NCBI GenBank assembly: GCA_036924085.1
Contig: JAVGWX010000011.1
Location: 38,168,970-38,232,969 of the forward strand
Source of the DNA: Ariolimax columbianus
Lineage: Eukaryota; Mollusca; Gastropoda; Stylommatophora; Arionidae
Direction: 5' to 3'
DNA: 64,000 nucleotides
Shown here piece by piece: positions 21,160-31,732 of this stretch. The position numbers and the translations under genes are program-made. The notes beneath the pieces are model-generated. The model saw only the letters and a list, made by a program, of their open reading frames with translations. It had not been told where the DNA came from and did not search any database. Each line of letters opens with the position of its first letter. The first letter of the stretch is position 1.

Positions 21160-21345
21160 AGAAGACAACGCTGACGTTGCATAGGAGACACAATACAGAA
21201 ACAAACAGAATCTGTCCTGGAATCCCCAGAGCAACAGAAGTAAGTGGATTCAAAACTACCCACGGAGGAGAGACCTCGGGACACACCTGACTAAACCGAG
21301 GAAGACGTGGGCAGAGCTGGAACGGATGGTCCTAGACTGGGATAC
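21160..21345 (+). pseudogene. LINE C-terminal tail
   Basis: Shifting plus frames give TESV, SWNPQSNRS-like and TWAELERMVLDWDTVCA pieces. They parallel the fragments at 30375 and 50870 (ALTWNPxGxRxRG, TWKQLExxAQDRxxWR). It joins family B at about 21346. Confidence 0.6.
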
Positions 21346-21565
21346 AGTCTGTGCATCCGACTTCAGCAGATTTTTTGGATACTGGGTTTAGCCTTCCCTC
21401 TTCGGTCTTCCCTAGTCAGTCTGCTCTGTTGCAGCCTGTTATCCGGGATCACCACATGGAGGTGTAGAAGAGTCTTGGTTCGCTTGTCCTGATGCTAACA
21501 GTAAGATATGTGTCGTTGATCGCTACAGCTCATTCGCTCCTCACCATCTTGATCCAGAAACAGGT
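21346..21565 (-). repeat. Dispersed family B copy
   Basis: GTGCATCCGACTTCAGCAGA, TACTGGGTTTAGC, CTGTTGCAGCCTGTTATCC and CTACAGCTCATTCGCT are in minus-orientation family order. Confidence 0.8.
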
Positions 21566-21649
21566 TTTGACAACAAACCCGCTACCATGGAAGGTCCGTC
21601 AAGAGGGAACGACTCGGCACGTAAGGATAAAGGCAGACACAGCTGTAGG

Positions 21650-21902
21650 CGATACATTTTTTTTTATTGCGTTCGCCTTATTTCTCTATTCCACAAGGCG
21701 GTGTGCGTTGCACCGTAGTTTTTATTTTGCGCCTGTCGGCCAAATGAATTCGACTTCAGCATGCATTGTATGTAAGGCTCTGCTTCCTCCTGCATTTTCT
21801 AAGAGTTTGCTTCCCCGGGGTAACGGCCGGTGCTGTGATGGGGATCGAACCCAGCACCTTCGGATTGTGAGCCGTGCCACTAACTAGCCCACGCCGTCCC
21901 CA
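21650..21902 (-). mobile_element. SINE-C copy 2 (tRNA-derived)
   Basis: Close to the copies at 13518 and 31733: A-rich tail (as TTTTTTTTATTGCGTTCGCC on plus), core AATTCGACTTCAGCATGCAT, B box as GGGGATCGAACCCAG, and head ending CCCACGCCGTCCCC. A 7-bp CTGTAGG on both sides (21643 and 21903) may be the target duplication. Confidence 0.88.
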
Positions 21903-22210
21903 CTGTAGGACATGAAGTATTGACTTCATTGTACTAGGTCATAGGTTGTTTATGGGGCGCGCTTTCCAATCCCTTTCTCGCTGACGTTCATTTCCTGACA
22001 GTAAAGTCAGGTAACTATTTTCACATAGGTCGACTGGAGCGTGCAGGTAACTGTTGTCGGGAATAAAGTGTTACAGACTTTGTACTTGGTGACAAGTTGT
22101 TTATGAAGTCGGTTTGCATCATAACTGTCTTTCGATATCAGGTACCAATTTACATATGCGTCGACTGGAGCGTGCTGGTAACTGGGGTTGAACACCTGTA
22201 CCTTTGCAAT

Positions 22211-22550
22211 AGAACAACTTCATTCCTCGATAGTAGTGTAACTACTATCGGACAAACCTTTACTGAAGTCTCTAACAACTTCATTCTCCGACAGTAGTGT
22301 AACTACTATGGGACAAACCTTTACTGAAGTCTCTAACAACTTCATTCTCCGACATTGGTGTAACTACTAACAGACAAACCTTTACTGAAGTCTCTAACAA
22401 CTTTTCTCCGACATTGGTGTAACCACTATAGGACAACCTTTGCTGAAGTATCTGACAACTTCATTCTCCTACATTGGTGTAACTACGATGGGACACACCT
22501 TTACTGAAGTCTCTAACAACTTCATTCCTCGACAGTAGTGTAACTACTCT
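22211..22550 (-). repeat. 61-bp tandem array, about 5-6 copies, relative of the 71-bp satellite
   Basis: The unit ACAAACCTTTACTGAAGTCT, CTAACAACTTCATTCTCCGA, CAGTAGTGTAACTACTATGG is the reverse complement of the 71-bp unit minus about 10 bp. Units are more diverged than at 8125. A GTCGACTGGAGCG core and GGTTGAACACC tRNA-like word sit just before it. Confidence 0.85.
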
Positions 22551-22559
22551 GTTACTACG

Positions 22560-23045
22560 CTGATAAGTACTAGCAGCTTCGAAAACAGCAATACAGTATA
22601 CTGCTAGTCTAGTTGCGGGCCACATGTCAACGCTAATCGTGCCGTATCTGTAAGAGGCCCACTGCTTTTGCAGAGTCCAAGCCTCGACTTGATCTAGAAT
22701 CGAAGTTCGATCTGCCGATGGCTTGAGCATGGCGGTTACAGCAAACAGAATAACTGAGTGTGCGCCTGTTGTGCAAGCGCGGACAGGATTGACGGTGTGT
22801 GTCCCAGTAACGTTCGCTGACCGTGTCCCTGACTGACTGGTTCGACACCCTCGCTCCCCAGACACTGGTGCCATTTGTCTGTGACTTCCGTAAGGTGTGG
22901 ACGCTTTTATCACCGTGAGATACTGTGGTTTCTCTGCTGGGGTATATTTGTCGTGATCTGTTCGTGTGATAGTTCACATTATTGTAAAGTATGAAGCTGG
23001 AAAGGTAAAGATAATTAGCGAACATCAGTGTCAGTTTATTTCTCT
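22560..23045. other. Unassigned sequence with two overlapping minus frames
   Basis: Frames of 150 and 130 codons on the minus strand carry no recognisable motif. Confidence 0.4.
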
Positions 23046-23049
23046 TGTT

Positions 23050-23535
23050 GCCGGCGTAAAGTCAAGGTTCGCCCCATAGTAGTTACACTACTTCCGGGGG
23101 ATGTGGTTGTTAGAGTCTTCAGTAAACTAAGTCAAGGTTCGCCCCATAGTAGTTACACTACTCCTGGGGAATGAGGTTGTTTAGAGATATCATTATAGGT
23201 GTGTCATATAGAAGTTACACCTTTGGAATGAAGTTCTTGGAGACTTCATTAAAGGTTTGTCACATAGAAGTTACACCTTTCTTGTGGAATGAAGTCATTG
23301 GAGAATTCATTAAAGTTTTGTCCCATAGAAGATATATTTTGGTCGTGGAATGAAGTTATTGGAGACTTCATTAAAGGTTTGTCCCATAGAAGATATACAT
23401 TTGTCGTGGAATGAAGTTTTTGGAGACTTAATTAAAGGTTTGTCACATAGAAGTTACACTTTTGTCTTGAAAGGAAGTTCTTTGAGACTTCATTAAAGGT
23501 TTGTCACATAGAAGTTACACGTTTGTTACACTCTT
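23050..23535 (+). repeat. Degenerate 60-70-bp tandem array, relative of the 71-bp satellite
   Basis: The first two units (GTCAAGGTTCGCCCCATAGT, AGTTACACTACT) resemble the 71-bp satellite. Later units drift to TAAAGGTTTGTCACATAGAA, GTTACACCTTT, GGAATGAAGTT. About seven to eight units. Confidence 0.8.
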
Positions 23536-23654
23536 ACAGCAGACGTGGAATACGTCACATCGCTATTAATATGCCTATGTATATGTCTGATATTGCTATT
23601 TGTATATTTGCCTCATTTTGGCGACACCCAGCGATTTCAACCACAGACCGAGTC

Positions 23655-23940
23655 ATTTTGGTTATATCATCATCATCATCATCGTGTAACATGTCCTTTG
23701 CAGAATGTCGCTGCCATCACAACCCATCTGAAAGAAACACGATCTCTTGCCAAATCCCCATGCCTGTTCCAGAGCCAAGCACAAGCATTCCTTGGCATCT
23801 TGGTGCCATCGCTTTCTTGACCTGTCACTGCCTCCTTTGTCCCGCACCATACCTTCCATTACCGTTATATCATGACTGTTGTGTCTTATGATGTGGCCAA
23901 AGTATTTCCATTGTCTGTTCAGGATGGAATTTATGAACTA
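23655..23940 (-). pseudogene. LINE C-terminus with (GAT)n tail
   Basis: The minus strand reads LNRQWKYFGHIIRHN, GGSDRSRKRWHQDAKECL and DILQRTCYT, then a run of GAT repeats (plus-strand ATCATCATC at about 23667-23684). The blocks fit a LINE end (FGHIIR, RRWHQDxxECLG, ATFxKGHA). Short trinucleotide tails are typical of RTE-like LINEs. A shorter relative lies at 47326-47482. Confidence 0.8.
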
Positions 23941-24182
23941 GTTCTCCTCTGCAAAAAGTTAGTTGTCCATCGCAAGCGAAGATGCCGACATCATCAGACG
24001 GTTTTTGTCTTGATGATGTAACTTGAGCTGTATTTGGATTATAGTGAGGAAGAAACTACGCTGGTGATCAATATCACTCTCTGGTTCCGAGCTACCTTGG
24101 ACCAGTCATCTCTTGACGATAAGTCGAGACGACTGGAGGTACTTTAGGATGCATGCACTCTAGTCTTTGAGATCAGGGGTAG

Positions 24183-24262
24183 CTTCAAACGTGTGGGACT
24201 TGAACCCTCGCCGTTTCCGTTCATCGCTTTGAGAGGCGAATGCCTTATCTCGCGACCGTAAA
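24183..24262 (-). repeat. tRNA-derived SINE head
   Basis: The minus strand reads CGGTCGCGAGATAAGGCATT and GAGGGTTCAAGTCCC at tRNA-like spacing. No convincing acceptor stem. Confidence 0.55.
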
Positions 24263-24415
24263 TCGACTCAAATGACCTGTTTGTCCCATTCGAGGTTTCC
24301 GTAATTCGTGACTGTCGTGGGTTTCTTGACAAATTTTTCTTTCAGTAGTTTGTCGTTGCCTTCTGAACATTTTTCTGGCCGCTCACCAGCCTTGGTCCCT
24401 GGTGCGCTCTTAGCT

Positions 24416-24486
24416 CGATACCAGGCCTTTCCGGCTAGTCCGATACCAGGCCTTTCCGGCTAGTCCGATACCAGGGTTTCCGGCTT
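24416..24486 (+). repeat. 25-bp tandem repeat, about 3 copies
   Basis: TCCGATACCAGGCCTTTCCG plus GCTAG, repeated with a decayed third copy. Confidence 0.85.
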
Positions 24487-24586
24487 CTGCCTCGAGAGTC
24501 GCTCTCGACACGGTCGGTCGTCTGACCTATATATTTGGTGTTACGCCACTGGTATTATAATGGTCGTCACACCTTTAGCAGGTGTT

Positions 24587-24608
24587 GGGGGGGGGGGGGG
24601 GGGGGGGG
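24587..24608 (+). repeat. Poly-G run
   Basis: More than 18 consecutive G, directly at the edge of family A copy 3. Confidence 0.9.
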
Positions 24609-24609
24609 T

Positions 24610-24926
24610 GAGGAAGACTAACATCTGGTCATGCTAAATATACTGATCGGACATGTTAGTCAGGTCAGCCCTCCCTCGAAATGGGCTGTTTTCATGGCAG
24701 CCTGGCTAACGAGGTGAGGGATCGACGTCATCCCGGTAGTAGTGAGCGACACGCATATGAAGCCAAGCACAGCACAGCCGCCTGGAGGACGCCAGTCCAC
24801 CTTCATCCGCACGATCAGTATGGGAGGAAAGCGATTGCAACCCGCCACTTAATTAACGGCCTTTTCAGGGAGCACAAAAGAGCAAACCTACTCACTGTCG
24901 GCATTCGCAAGCAACAACAACAACCA
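24610..24926 (-). repeat. Dispersed family A, copy 3
   Basis: Full family order in reverse orientation: GGACATGTTAGTCAGGT end unit, GGGCTGTTTTCATGGCAGCC, AGTAGTGAGCGACACGCATA, AGCGATTGCAACCCGCCACT, CAACAACAACAACC tail. It forms an inverted repeat with copy 4 at 25014. Confidence 0.9.
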
Positions 24927-25013
24927 AAGCAGGTGTTGTTAGTGGAATGATGTGCATAGAGTTATCATTGTACTTATATTTGTCTCGCCTGGAATACTTC
25001 GTCGTAATAATAT

Positions 25014-25350
25014 TGTTGTTGTTGTTTAAGGAGTAAGTGTATTCTTTTGTGCGCCCTGAAAAGGACGTTGGGTGGCGGGTTGTAGTAGCTTTCCTCACAT
25101 CACGAGCGTGCTGATGTGTGTGGACCACGGTCCTCCAGGTGGTTGGGCTATGCTCGGCTTCATCTGCGTGAAGCTCACTACTACGGAGATCACGTCGATC
25201 CACATCTCGTCAACCAGACTGCCTTGAAAACAGCCTGTTTCTAGGGAATGCTACATGGAAGAGACATTGTGGTCTAGGTCAGTGTATTGTGTCTGAACCT
25301 GACGCGACGTCCTGGTCAGTATGTTGTGCCTGACTGGACTAGCGTCTTAG
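25014..25350 (+). repeat. Dispersed family A, copy 4
   Basis: Starts with GTTGTTGTTGTTTAAG and runs through TTTTGTGCGCCCTGAAAAGG, GCGTGCTGATG, AGATCACGTCGATCCACATC and GCCTTGAAAACAGCCTG. It ends with two 37-bp units (GGTCAGTGTATTGTGTCTGA; GGTCAGTATGTTGTGCCTGA). Confidence 0.9.
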
Positions 25351-26149
25351 TTTCCCGGACGCCAGGTATAAAAAGGTTAAGGAGCACTGGTCTAGGCTTC
25401 AGTTTATAGCTGCTTTCCAAAGTTCGAAGTTCATTTACGCCCTTGGTAGACAAGCGTAACGCGACTACGTTGCATTACTCGCCAGTCACACCCGCGAGAA
25501 ACAAGCACTGCAAACCAATAATAAAGACTAGCGAAAGGAGCAATTGTATTGCGATGTTAACATAAACAAGAATTGTTTCCGTCTTTTTCTTTGTTCACCT
25601 TGTTGCTTAAGTACAGTGTTTTTCTCCAAACTGGTTAGTGCATCCGACATCGTCACGAATTTTTAAGTGAGTTTCCTTCCCATACGGATGCTACTTTGCT
25701 GAATCTGATAATCCGAAGATATGTGTGTTTAAATTATGGGAACCTCTTAACTTGGTAGAAACCCCCCCCCCCCTCCCCCTCTCCATTTTTCCCTCCACCT
25801 TCCACCCCCCGCCAAAAGAATGAGTGTTGGTCGTTGACGCAGATAGAAGTACGGCAGTCTTTGTGTTACGACCGAGATATATATCTTTATCAGCGACGAA
25901 AGACAACACAAGCTACAATAACCAACTACTCTACGCGATAAAGATAGAAATGAATCAAGACTAAAGAAATATGCTAATCTGACATGATAATTTCTGTATA
26001 TAGTTAAAAATAAAGTAAAAGGGGTTCCTTATTAAATACTGCTGTCGAAGTTGAAGTGTTGGGGCCTACATTTTACTAGGCGTCTGCTTTTTTTTATGTG
26101 CCTTGTCTTTTCTAAGTCAGGTACCAAATTAGAGTCAGGTAGATCGAGT
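25351..26149. other. No recognised feature apart from a C-rich run
   Basis: About 800 bp. TGCATCCGACATCG at about 25650 is a lone copy of the core shared by families B and C. A C-rich stretch lies at 25763-25783. Confidence 0.4.
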
Positions 26150-26240
26150 TTTGTCGGAGACAAGCTGTTGAACCAAGTCGCTTTGCCTTGAGAAGCCAGC
26201 GTTCTGACCACTGTACTAAATCTCTGTATACATCCTGTTT
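26150..26240 (-). repeat. tRNA-derived SINE head
   Basis: The minus strand reads GAGATTTAGTACAGTGGTCA (A-box-like) and GACTTGGTTCAACAGC (B-box-like). A GGTACC-containing core (AGTCAGGTACCAAATTAGAG) follows on the same repeat. Confidence 0.5.
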
Positions 26241-26400
26241 GCAATTGTTGACGAGAATTGTTCGTTTGGTTTTATTAAAATTTCGCCTTTCTGGATTGGC
26301 GACGGCACGTCCCCTTCTACCCCATACCGTAGTGCTTCGGACGATATGATGACGTATTGGCTAGTATATGGATGCGCATTGTAAAAGCAGTACAAGCTTA

Positions 26401-26765
26401 AAGCATTCCGAAGCAGTTACTCCTGGGTGAACTCATATCGGATACCAGATCACAAGGAAGGCCTAAATTAAGATACAAGGACATTTGCAAAAGATCCATG
26501 AACGATTTTACGATCAATCCAAATACCTGGGAGGAGATTGCAGAGGATAGAGCTACATGGAGAGCGACCTTGAGAACGGGCATCGAAGCATCAGAGCTAG
26601 TTCTGATGTCAAAGATGGAAGACAAGCGGCGCAAAAGAAAGGAGCCTACACCACACCAATCGAACCTTTTCAGTTTACACTGCTGTCGAATCGGCAAAAT
26701 CAGCCACGAAAGTCGATGTCCCGCTAGGACAGATACTGCCACCAGCACCTCTACAGCACACTAGC
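26401..26765 (+). pseudogene. LINE C-terminal region with zinc-finger end, frame still open
   Basis: An uninterrupted plus frame reads SIPKQLLLGEL, RSQGRPKLRYKDICKRSMND, INPNTWEEIAEDRATWRATL, KTGI-like RTGIEASEL, and a Lys/Arg-rich linker. It ends CCRIGKISHESRCP. This is the C-terminal part of the KDVCKRD family of LINEs, which finish in a single C2H2-like finger. The first Cys of the finger is shifted, probably by a 1-bp loss. There is no start codon upstream and no RT in frame, so it is a 5'-truncated fragment despite the open frame. Confidence 0.85.
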
Positions 26766-26807
26766 TTACTGACCGTTTGTCAAGACAAAAAAGGCCATAA
26801 CATAACA

Positions 26808-27112
26808 CGCTTAAATAATCGAGTTAGAAATCGAGCAAGTGGAAACTATCAGCGGTGAAACTAGTGGTGACATTTAGTAGAGTATCTTGACTACGCAGAC
26901 GACTTGCTACTGCTTTCACACATCCATAGCCAAATGCAAGAAAAGCTAAATAGGGCGAAGAAACATTCTGCCGAACTGGGACTAAATATAAACATGAAGA
27001 AAACCCAACTGTTTAAAATCAACGCGTTAAACGAAGAACCAATCGTGTTTGCAGGCGAAACACTGGAAGAGGTGGACACATTCGCATTTTTGAGCAGCAC
27101 CATTGATACTTG
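26808..27112 (+). pseudogene. LINE RT palm fragment (YADD box)
   Basis: The plus strand reads LDYADDLLLLSHIHSQMQEK, LGLNINMKKTQLFKINA and IVFAGETLEEVDTFAFLSST. YADD is the RT active-site box, and the following block is the palm-thumb region of an RTE-like LINE. A degenerate RNRASGNYQR piece precedes it. The frame is open for 78 codons (26904-27140) and is cut by a 14-bp poly-G at 27113-27126. Confidence 0.88.
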
Positions 27113-27139
27113 GGGGGGGGGGGGGGCATCTTGTAATTG

Positions 27140-27500
27140 AAAAATATACTACTCAAAAGAATACAAGGCCTACATTCATTTTTCAAGACGGCTTAATTTT
27201 TTTAATGCGGTGAGATTTGGTATGTGTTCCTGGAATTATTATATCATATTTGCAGATATAATTGTTGTTTCTAGCTCAACTAAAAAATGAACAAGCTCTT
27301 GTATTATTTGAAGTAGTATATATGGATATTTGAGAAATAAAGATTAACACCAAGTTATGATTGAAATACTTGGCGAGTATTTGTTGAGGACCTATTCTCC
27401 ACAGGGAGTCGGCGGGCTTTTAATTGATTGATTGATAAGATTGTTTAATTCCAATGTCAAATCAGTACTTATGTAGATAGAAGAAACTTGGGGAGAACGG
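27140..27500. other. No recognised feature
   Basis: AT-rich sequence, about 360 bp. Confidence 0.4.
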
Positions 27501-27504
27501 CAAA

Positions 27505-27970
27505 GGCAGAACAGAGGAAACTGCAGTCGTTCGTCAAGACATGACTAGGATGACAAGACATCACTACAGAGGATGATTAGTCTAGGATGACAAGACATCA
27601 CTGCAGAGGATGATTGGTCCAGGATGTCAAGACATGGCTACGGAGGATGATTGGTCTAGGATGACAAGACATGGTGAGGAATGAAGACCTATAGAAAAGG
27701 AGCCAACAACTAGTGAAGACACAGATCAAACGAAGGAAATGGGGCTGGATAGGACACGCGCTACTGAAATCATCATCAAACGTGGCCAGATAGGCCCTGG
27801 CAGGGAAAGAGGAAGAAGAAAGGTAGACCAAGAAACACGTGTTGAAGATACTGCGAAAATTAACTTCGATCCCTAGATTTCAATTAGAGATAGGCAGAAA
27901 GGACCGCTCTATATCGAGCTTGCTGAAGGAGGGTTGTGAGTGGCCTATGCCCCGAGTGGAGTGACACGTA
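27505..27970 (+). pseudogene. LINE C-terminal fragment with internal tandem repeat
   Basis: The plus strand reads KRRKWGWIGHALLKSSSNVA, a K/R-rich RPRNT-like region, LLKEGCEWP and YAPSGVTRIDDE. It is the same LINE subfamily as the minus-strand copy at 30375-30795 (KRSIWGWMEHTQRK). The region upstream of the tail is replaced by a 37-bp triplication. Confidence 0.75.
27547..27675 (+). repeat. 37-bp tandem repeat, 3.4 copies, inside a LINE fragment
   Basis: The unit begins AGGATGACAAGACATCACTA and ends GAGGATGATTAGTCT. Starts are at 27547, 27584, 27621 and 27658. Its length coincides with the family A unit but its sequence is unrelated. Confidence 0.9.
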
Positions 27971-28084
27971 TTGATGATGAGGAAGCTAGTGTTCCTTATA
28001 ATTGTTTGGCCTGCTTCTTTTTGTGATTGCATCTTTGCTGTCTGCACCATCAGAAGAGTTCCGTGATGAACTCTGCTCTGCGGC

Positions 28085-28350
28085 TGCTTGAATCACCTAA
28101 AACTCCATACAGTTTTGAATTCAGTGTTGAATCTTTTGGCCGGTGTATCTTTCTTAACTGACCATACAGGGAACACAAGCTCGGCAGTTTGTTCGTTTAT
28201 TCCATAATTGCGCAATGATGAAGCAGACGGTCGAAGTATGGACATATGTCTGTTCAGTGTGTTGTGTCCCGTCCTGAAGAGATGAATGGCGATCCGTCCC
28301 TGCTTATCAAGAGTGTGAAAGTCGTCGTCTGTTCTCTTCTGAAGTAGTTT
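28085..28350 (-). pseudogene. RNase H-type LINE C-terminal fragment
   Basis: Minus frame (28093-28356): TLDKQGRIAIHLFRTGHNTL, NRHMS, NEQTAELVFPV. This is the RKDQxxIFRLRTGHNxLNxHM...QTAEHILxxCP signature; the Cys and His positions of the knuckle are lost. One frame remains open for 87 codons. Confidence 0.7.
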
Positions 28351-28572
28351 TGGCATTACAGTTGTTTATAAAAAAATACTATGTTAAATTCCCGACTTAC
28401 ACATTCTAGTCTACCCGGTTGTGTATAGGTAATTGACTTACTGTAAGCAAATGCAAGACCATCGTCTTGCCAGGTACTAGTCTCCTCCATCGTAAATTAA
28501 AACATTAAAAAACATGTTTAAAAAAAAAAAGGTTTTATTTCCAAATGCACTAAAAAGTATGCGCTGCTATAG

Positions 28573-28764
28573 ATAATTATGTCTAATATAATACGGGAAT
28601 TTGATTGGCTAATCGAACTATTTGATATCAATATTAGGTTACGATATATGAGGCGCTGCCGGGTATAATTATGTCTAATATAATACGGGAATTTGATTGG
28701 CTGATCGAACCAAGTGATATCATAATTAGGTTACGAGATATGAGGCGCTGCTGGGGATAATTAT
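28573..28764 (+). repeat. 92-bp tandem duplication
   Basis: ATAATTATGTCTAATATAAT and TTTGATTGGCTAATCGAAC recur at a 92-bp spacing, with a partial third unit. A diverged single unit occurs at 41427-41525. Confidence 0.88.
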
Positions 28765-28994
28765 GAGTCTTTAATTTTACCAGTTTGTCCCAATATTGTC
28801 CCAAAGATATCCTTAAAGGGTATTGTTATCTGGGTTGTTTGTGTCCTGGAAGTTTCAACACTCAAGCTTATCGGGACGTATCTGGATTTCAAGTTTAAAA
28901 AATGTTACCCTAATGAATATATATATATACATATATATAGGCACCGTAAGCATCAGAATGGTCGCATGGGGATCCCTTGTGAGTGATGTGTCTT

Positions 28995-29660
28995 GGGCAT
29001 GTACCTAACCGGGGTGCACCCAATCCTCTCCCGTTGGTCTGTGTGAGATCGTTTTGGCATCGCCTCTTGCCACTGCTTCATGAACAAATTCACGCCATTT
29101 TTGTCTGCCCAGCGCCATAATTTCGGTGTCTTCCAGGGACTTTCCTGTCCACTTCCGAATATCAACTGTCCAGCGTTTATTGGTACGGCCTCTTTTTCTT
29201 TTGCCGGAGACTGGTGCTTCTGAGTACTTTGTTTGGTAGCCCACTCGATCGCAGTAAATGACAGTACCGTTGAAGCTTGCGTGTCTTTACCACTGATACA
29301 AGGTCTTGAGAAGGTTCAATAGACCGTGGGATTGTGTTTCGTATGTTGACGTTTGTGACACGATCCCTGTGGGTTATTCCAAGGATCCATCTGAAGAATC
29401 TCATCTCCATCGCCTGGATGTTTCGCTCCATTTCCGCATTTAGTATCCATGTCTCACACGCGTACAGGTATACAGAGAAGATCAGCGTTTGCATCAGATT
29501 GATCTTGGTTTTGAGTACGATGCATTTATCTTTCCATAAAGGTTTCATTGATGATATGATCGACATTGCTTGTGCAGATCTGATTCTTAGCTCTGCCTTC
29601 GTCCCTTTGGCTCCAATTATAGATCCCAGATATTTGAACATATATACACAAGCACGCACG
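28995..29660 (-). pseudogene. LINE RT C-terminus (second subfamily)
   Basis: The minus strand reads MFKYLGSIIGAKGTKAELRI, MSIISSMKPLWKDKCIVLKT, YLYACETWILNAEMER, FFRWILGITHRDRVTN. One frameshift leads to KRKRGRTNKRWTVDIRKWTG and KWREFVHEAVARGDAKTISH. These are the YLGS, ACETW, RDRVTN and WR end blocks of a LINE related to the copy at 5065 but with a different C-terminal tail. The upstream edge ends in a (CA)n run (29640-29690). Confidence 0.9.
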
Positions 29661-29689
29661 CGCGTACACACACACACGCAAACACACAA

Positions 29690-30370
29690 GTGAAGTTAAA
29701 TAAAAGCTTTTCAGAACTTGTATTTGGTATATCCAAACGCCTCAACACTTTATTCCAATTTGCAATGTCTGTTATAGGACTGCCTTATCATTTACCCGAC
29801 TAATTTGTTCCGGCCACTTGTGCACCTGTTATGTGAGGAGCTCGGTAAAGCATCTTCTTCTTGACCAGTGTGTTGCGTTGGTATTTATAAGCCTGTCTTG
29901 CTGAATTGTTTCTGTTACGGTATTTATCCGTCTACCACATAATCTTCGTCCTGCCCCGTTACCAAATCGATTGGCGTTATAGGCGCGCAGTTGTAGTTGG
30001 ACACGTTTCATTCGCATGAGATGACGTAACGACTATATTTTCTGTTTTGTTCTGTATTAACCACAGGTAGTATTACACCCGAGGTGTGACCAGGTAAAAT
30101 AATTGGGCCACTGTGATCTTCCGAGCAATTCGCTAAAGACGATTACAGAGAGTTATGCATTGTGGTTACGACGGAGCGACGTAAGATAGTGGTAAGTGTC
30201 ATGGGTCACAAACTAAAGTTTCATGTGTTCGGACTCATTAGCTAGCACTGCCCAACTCCTACTGGAAGGTACCCTATTTTTTTTAAAAATGTTGCTGAAT
30301 TCAGATGCTTGCCCTGAAGGCGCAAAACACAGTACAAAGTACACCACTTTTGGGAACAATCAATTAATTA
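29690..30370. other. No recognised feature
   Basis: About 680 bp. Scattered short frames without motifs. Confidence 0.4.
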
Positions 30371-30374
30371 ATGC

Positions 30375-30795
30375 CCGTCGCACTGTTCGGAACAAAGACC
30401 ATTGACAACCCTCATCCAGCAGGGTCGATCTTGAGCTGCTCTCTCCCTCCAGTTGAGGTCCAGAGATCGAAATTCGTTTCCAGTTACTCCTCTAGGTTTT
30501 TCTTGGACTACCTCTCTTCCTATTCCCGCGTGGGTTCCATGTCAGGGCCTTTCTGACCATGCGTGATAATGCTTTCCGTTGCGTGTGTTCCATCCAACCC
30601 CATATGCTACGTTTGATTTGTTGTTCCACTGGTTGTTGTTGGTTCCTTTCCCATAAGTCTTCATTTCTCACAAGTCTTGCCGGCCTATACCCATTTTCCT
30701 TTGTAGACATTTCTTGACGAACGACTGGAGTTTCTCTGTGCTGCATCTGCCGTTTTCCATGTTTCTGCTTCCTACAGGAATACTTACTTGACACT
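30375..30795 (-). pseudogene. LINE C-terminal fragment
   Basis: The minus strand reads NEDLWERNQQQPVEQQIKRS, IWGWMEHTQRK, KALTWNPRGNRKRGSPRKT and, in another frame, VVNGLCSEQCDGH. These fit the subfamily with xxDLWxRTxQxPVEQQIKRR, GWIGHTLRK, ALTWNPxGKRKRGRPRxTW. The 100-codon frame at 30492-30794 is the preserved part. Confidence 0.85.
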
Positions 30796-30829
30796 GGAAT
30801 TAAACAATGTTTCTGTTGTTGTTCTTCTT

Positions 30830-31290
30830 GTTACGAATCAAGCAGCTTCCAGGCTCTCGCCCTTCGGCCCAATGCCACGAAATGATATATCCACGTGCTT
30901 ATCAGCTGTTGTCAAATGCCATATAAAGTGTTCCATGTATCTGGCCGGGGAGGAAGAAGCATTTTCCTAAAATTCGTTGAGCGCTGAGCATTCAAAGAGG
31001 TGATGATCAACGGGTTCATATGGGTGTGTACACAGCTGGCACTCAGGAGTATGTTGTGGTTGGATTCTGTTGAAATGCTTGTTAAGTGGGATGTGTTGGG
31101 TTCTCAGTGGAAAAATAGTCCTCTGATCCTTCCCTGTGAGTTGATTTACACTGTCTTTTGGACTGGGGCTTACCATATGTTTGTTTCCCATCTTGGCACA
31201 TTTTGTCAGCCACGTTTCTTTGTGTGTGTTGCTCTTATAAGCTGTTTGGCTATTTGTAAAGTTGTTGCTGTTTGTGGCTGATCTTGTCTT
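30830..31290 (-). pseudogene. RNase H-type LINE C-terminus, best copy of its family
   Basis: The minus frame (30967-31341) contains KETWLTKCAKMGN, TGKDQRTIFPLRTQHIPLNK, QHTPECQLCTHPYEPVD and HHLFECSALN. The Cys-Cys-His-Cys spacing of the tail knuckle is intact. A following frame continues MLLPPRPDTWNTLYG. The relative at 17-57 and 1082-1290 is older and interrupted. Confidence 0.85.
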
Positions 31291-31499
31291 GATCCCTACA
31301 ATCGTAATTATGTGGTAGTTCTCATTTCCTTGGTTCTCCATATATTATTTAGTCATCGTGGGGAATAAGGCGAACAGCAACAACATGTATAGGTCTGACA
31401 ACCTCGTAATGTAGAACATTGGTAAGAAGCCGTCACTGCAAATTCTTGTGTACAGGCTTCCTGAAAGAGAACCAACTTTAGTGGTGGTGACATACTTCA

Positions 31500-31732
31500 T
31501 CATCATCAGGTGCATGCCGGTTTGCGACCATGGACTTCCATCCGCATGTATCACGAGTGTCGTTTACCAACTCTGTTGTTGATTGTCACCCGTGCCAATC
31601 TCTGAGGTTGTCCAGCATCTTCTCTCTCGACATTCCTCTGTCTCTCTTTCCTGCTATCTTTCCCTTTGTCACAACGTGCTCCAAACCACCTCTTCTCATA
31701 AATTGCCAGAAAAAGGATGACTGCGTTGTTCT
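31500..31732 (-). pseudogene. LINE C-terminal tail, downstream half of SINE-split copy
   Basis: The minus strand reads SSFFWQFMRRGGLEHVVTKG, GKRDRGMSREKMLDNLRDW, then TELVNDTRD and VANRHAPDDDE. This is the FLGHVMRKxxLExLVTTGKxxGKRxRGRxREKxLD...TRDRxxWxxMVA end block of a LINE. It continues the fragment at 31989-32190 once SINE-C copy 3 is removed. Confidence 0.85.

Noticed and set aside
22461..23025. Two overlapping minus frames (150 and 130 codons)
   Set aside because: Neither has a recognisable motif. Their ends run into satellite-related sequence.
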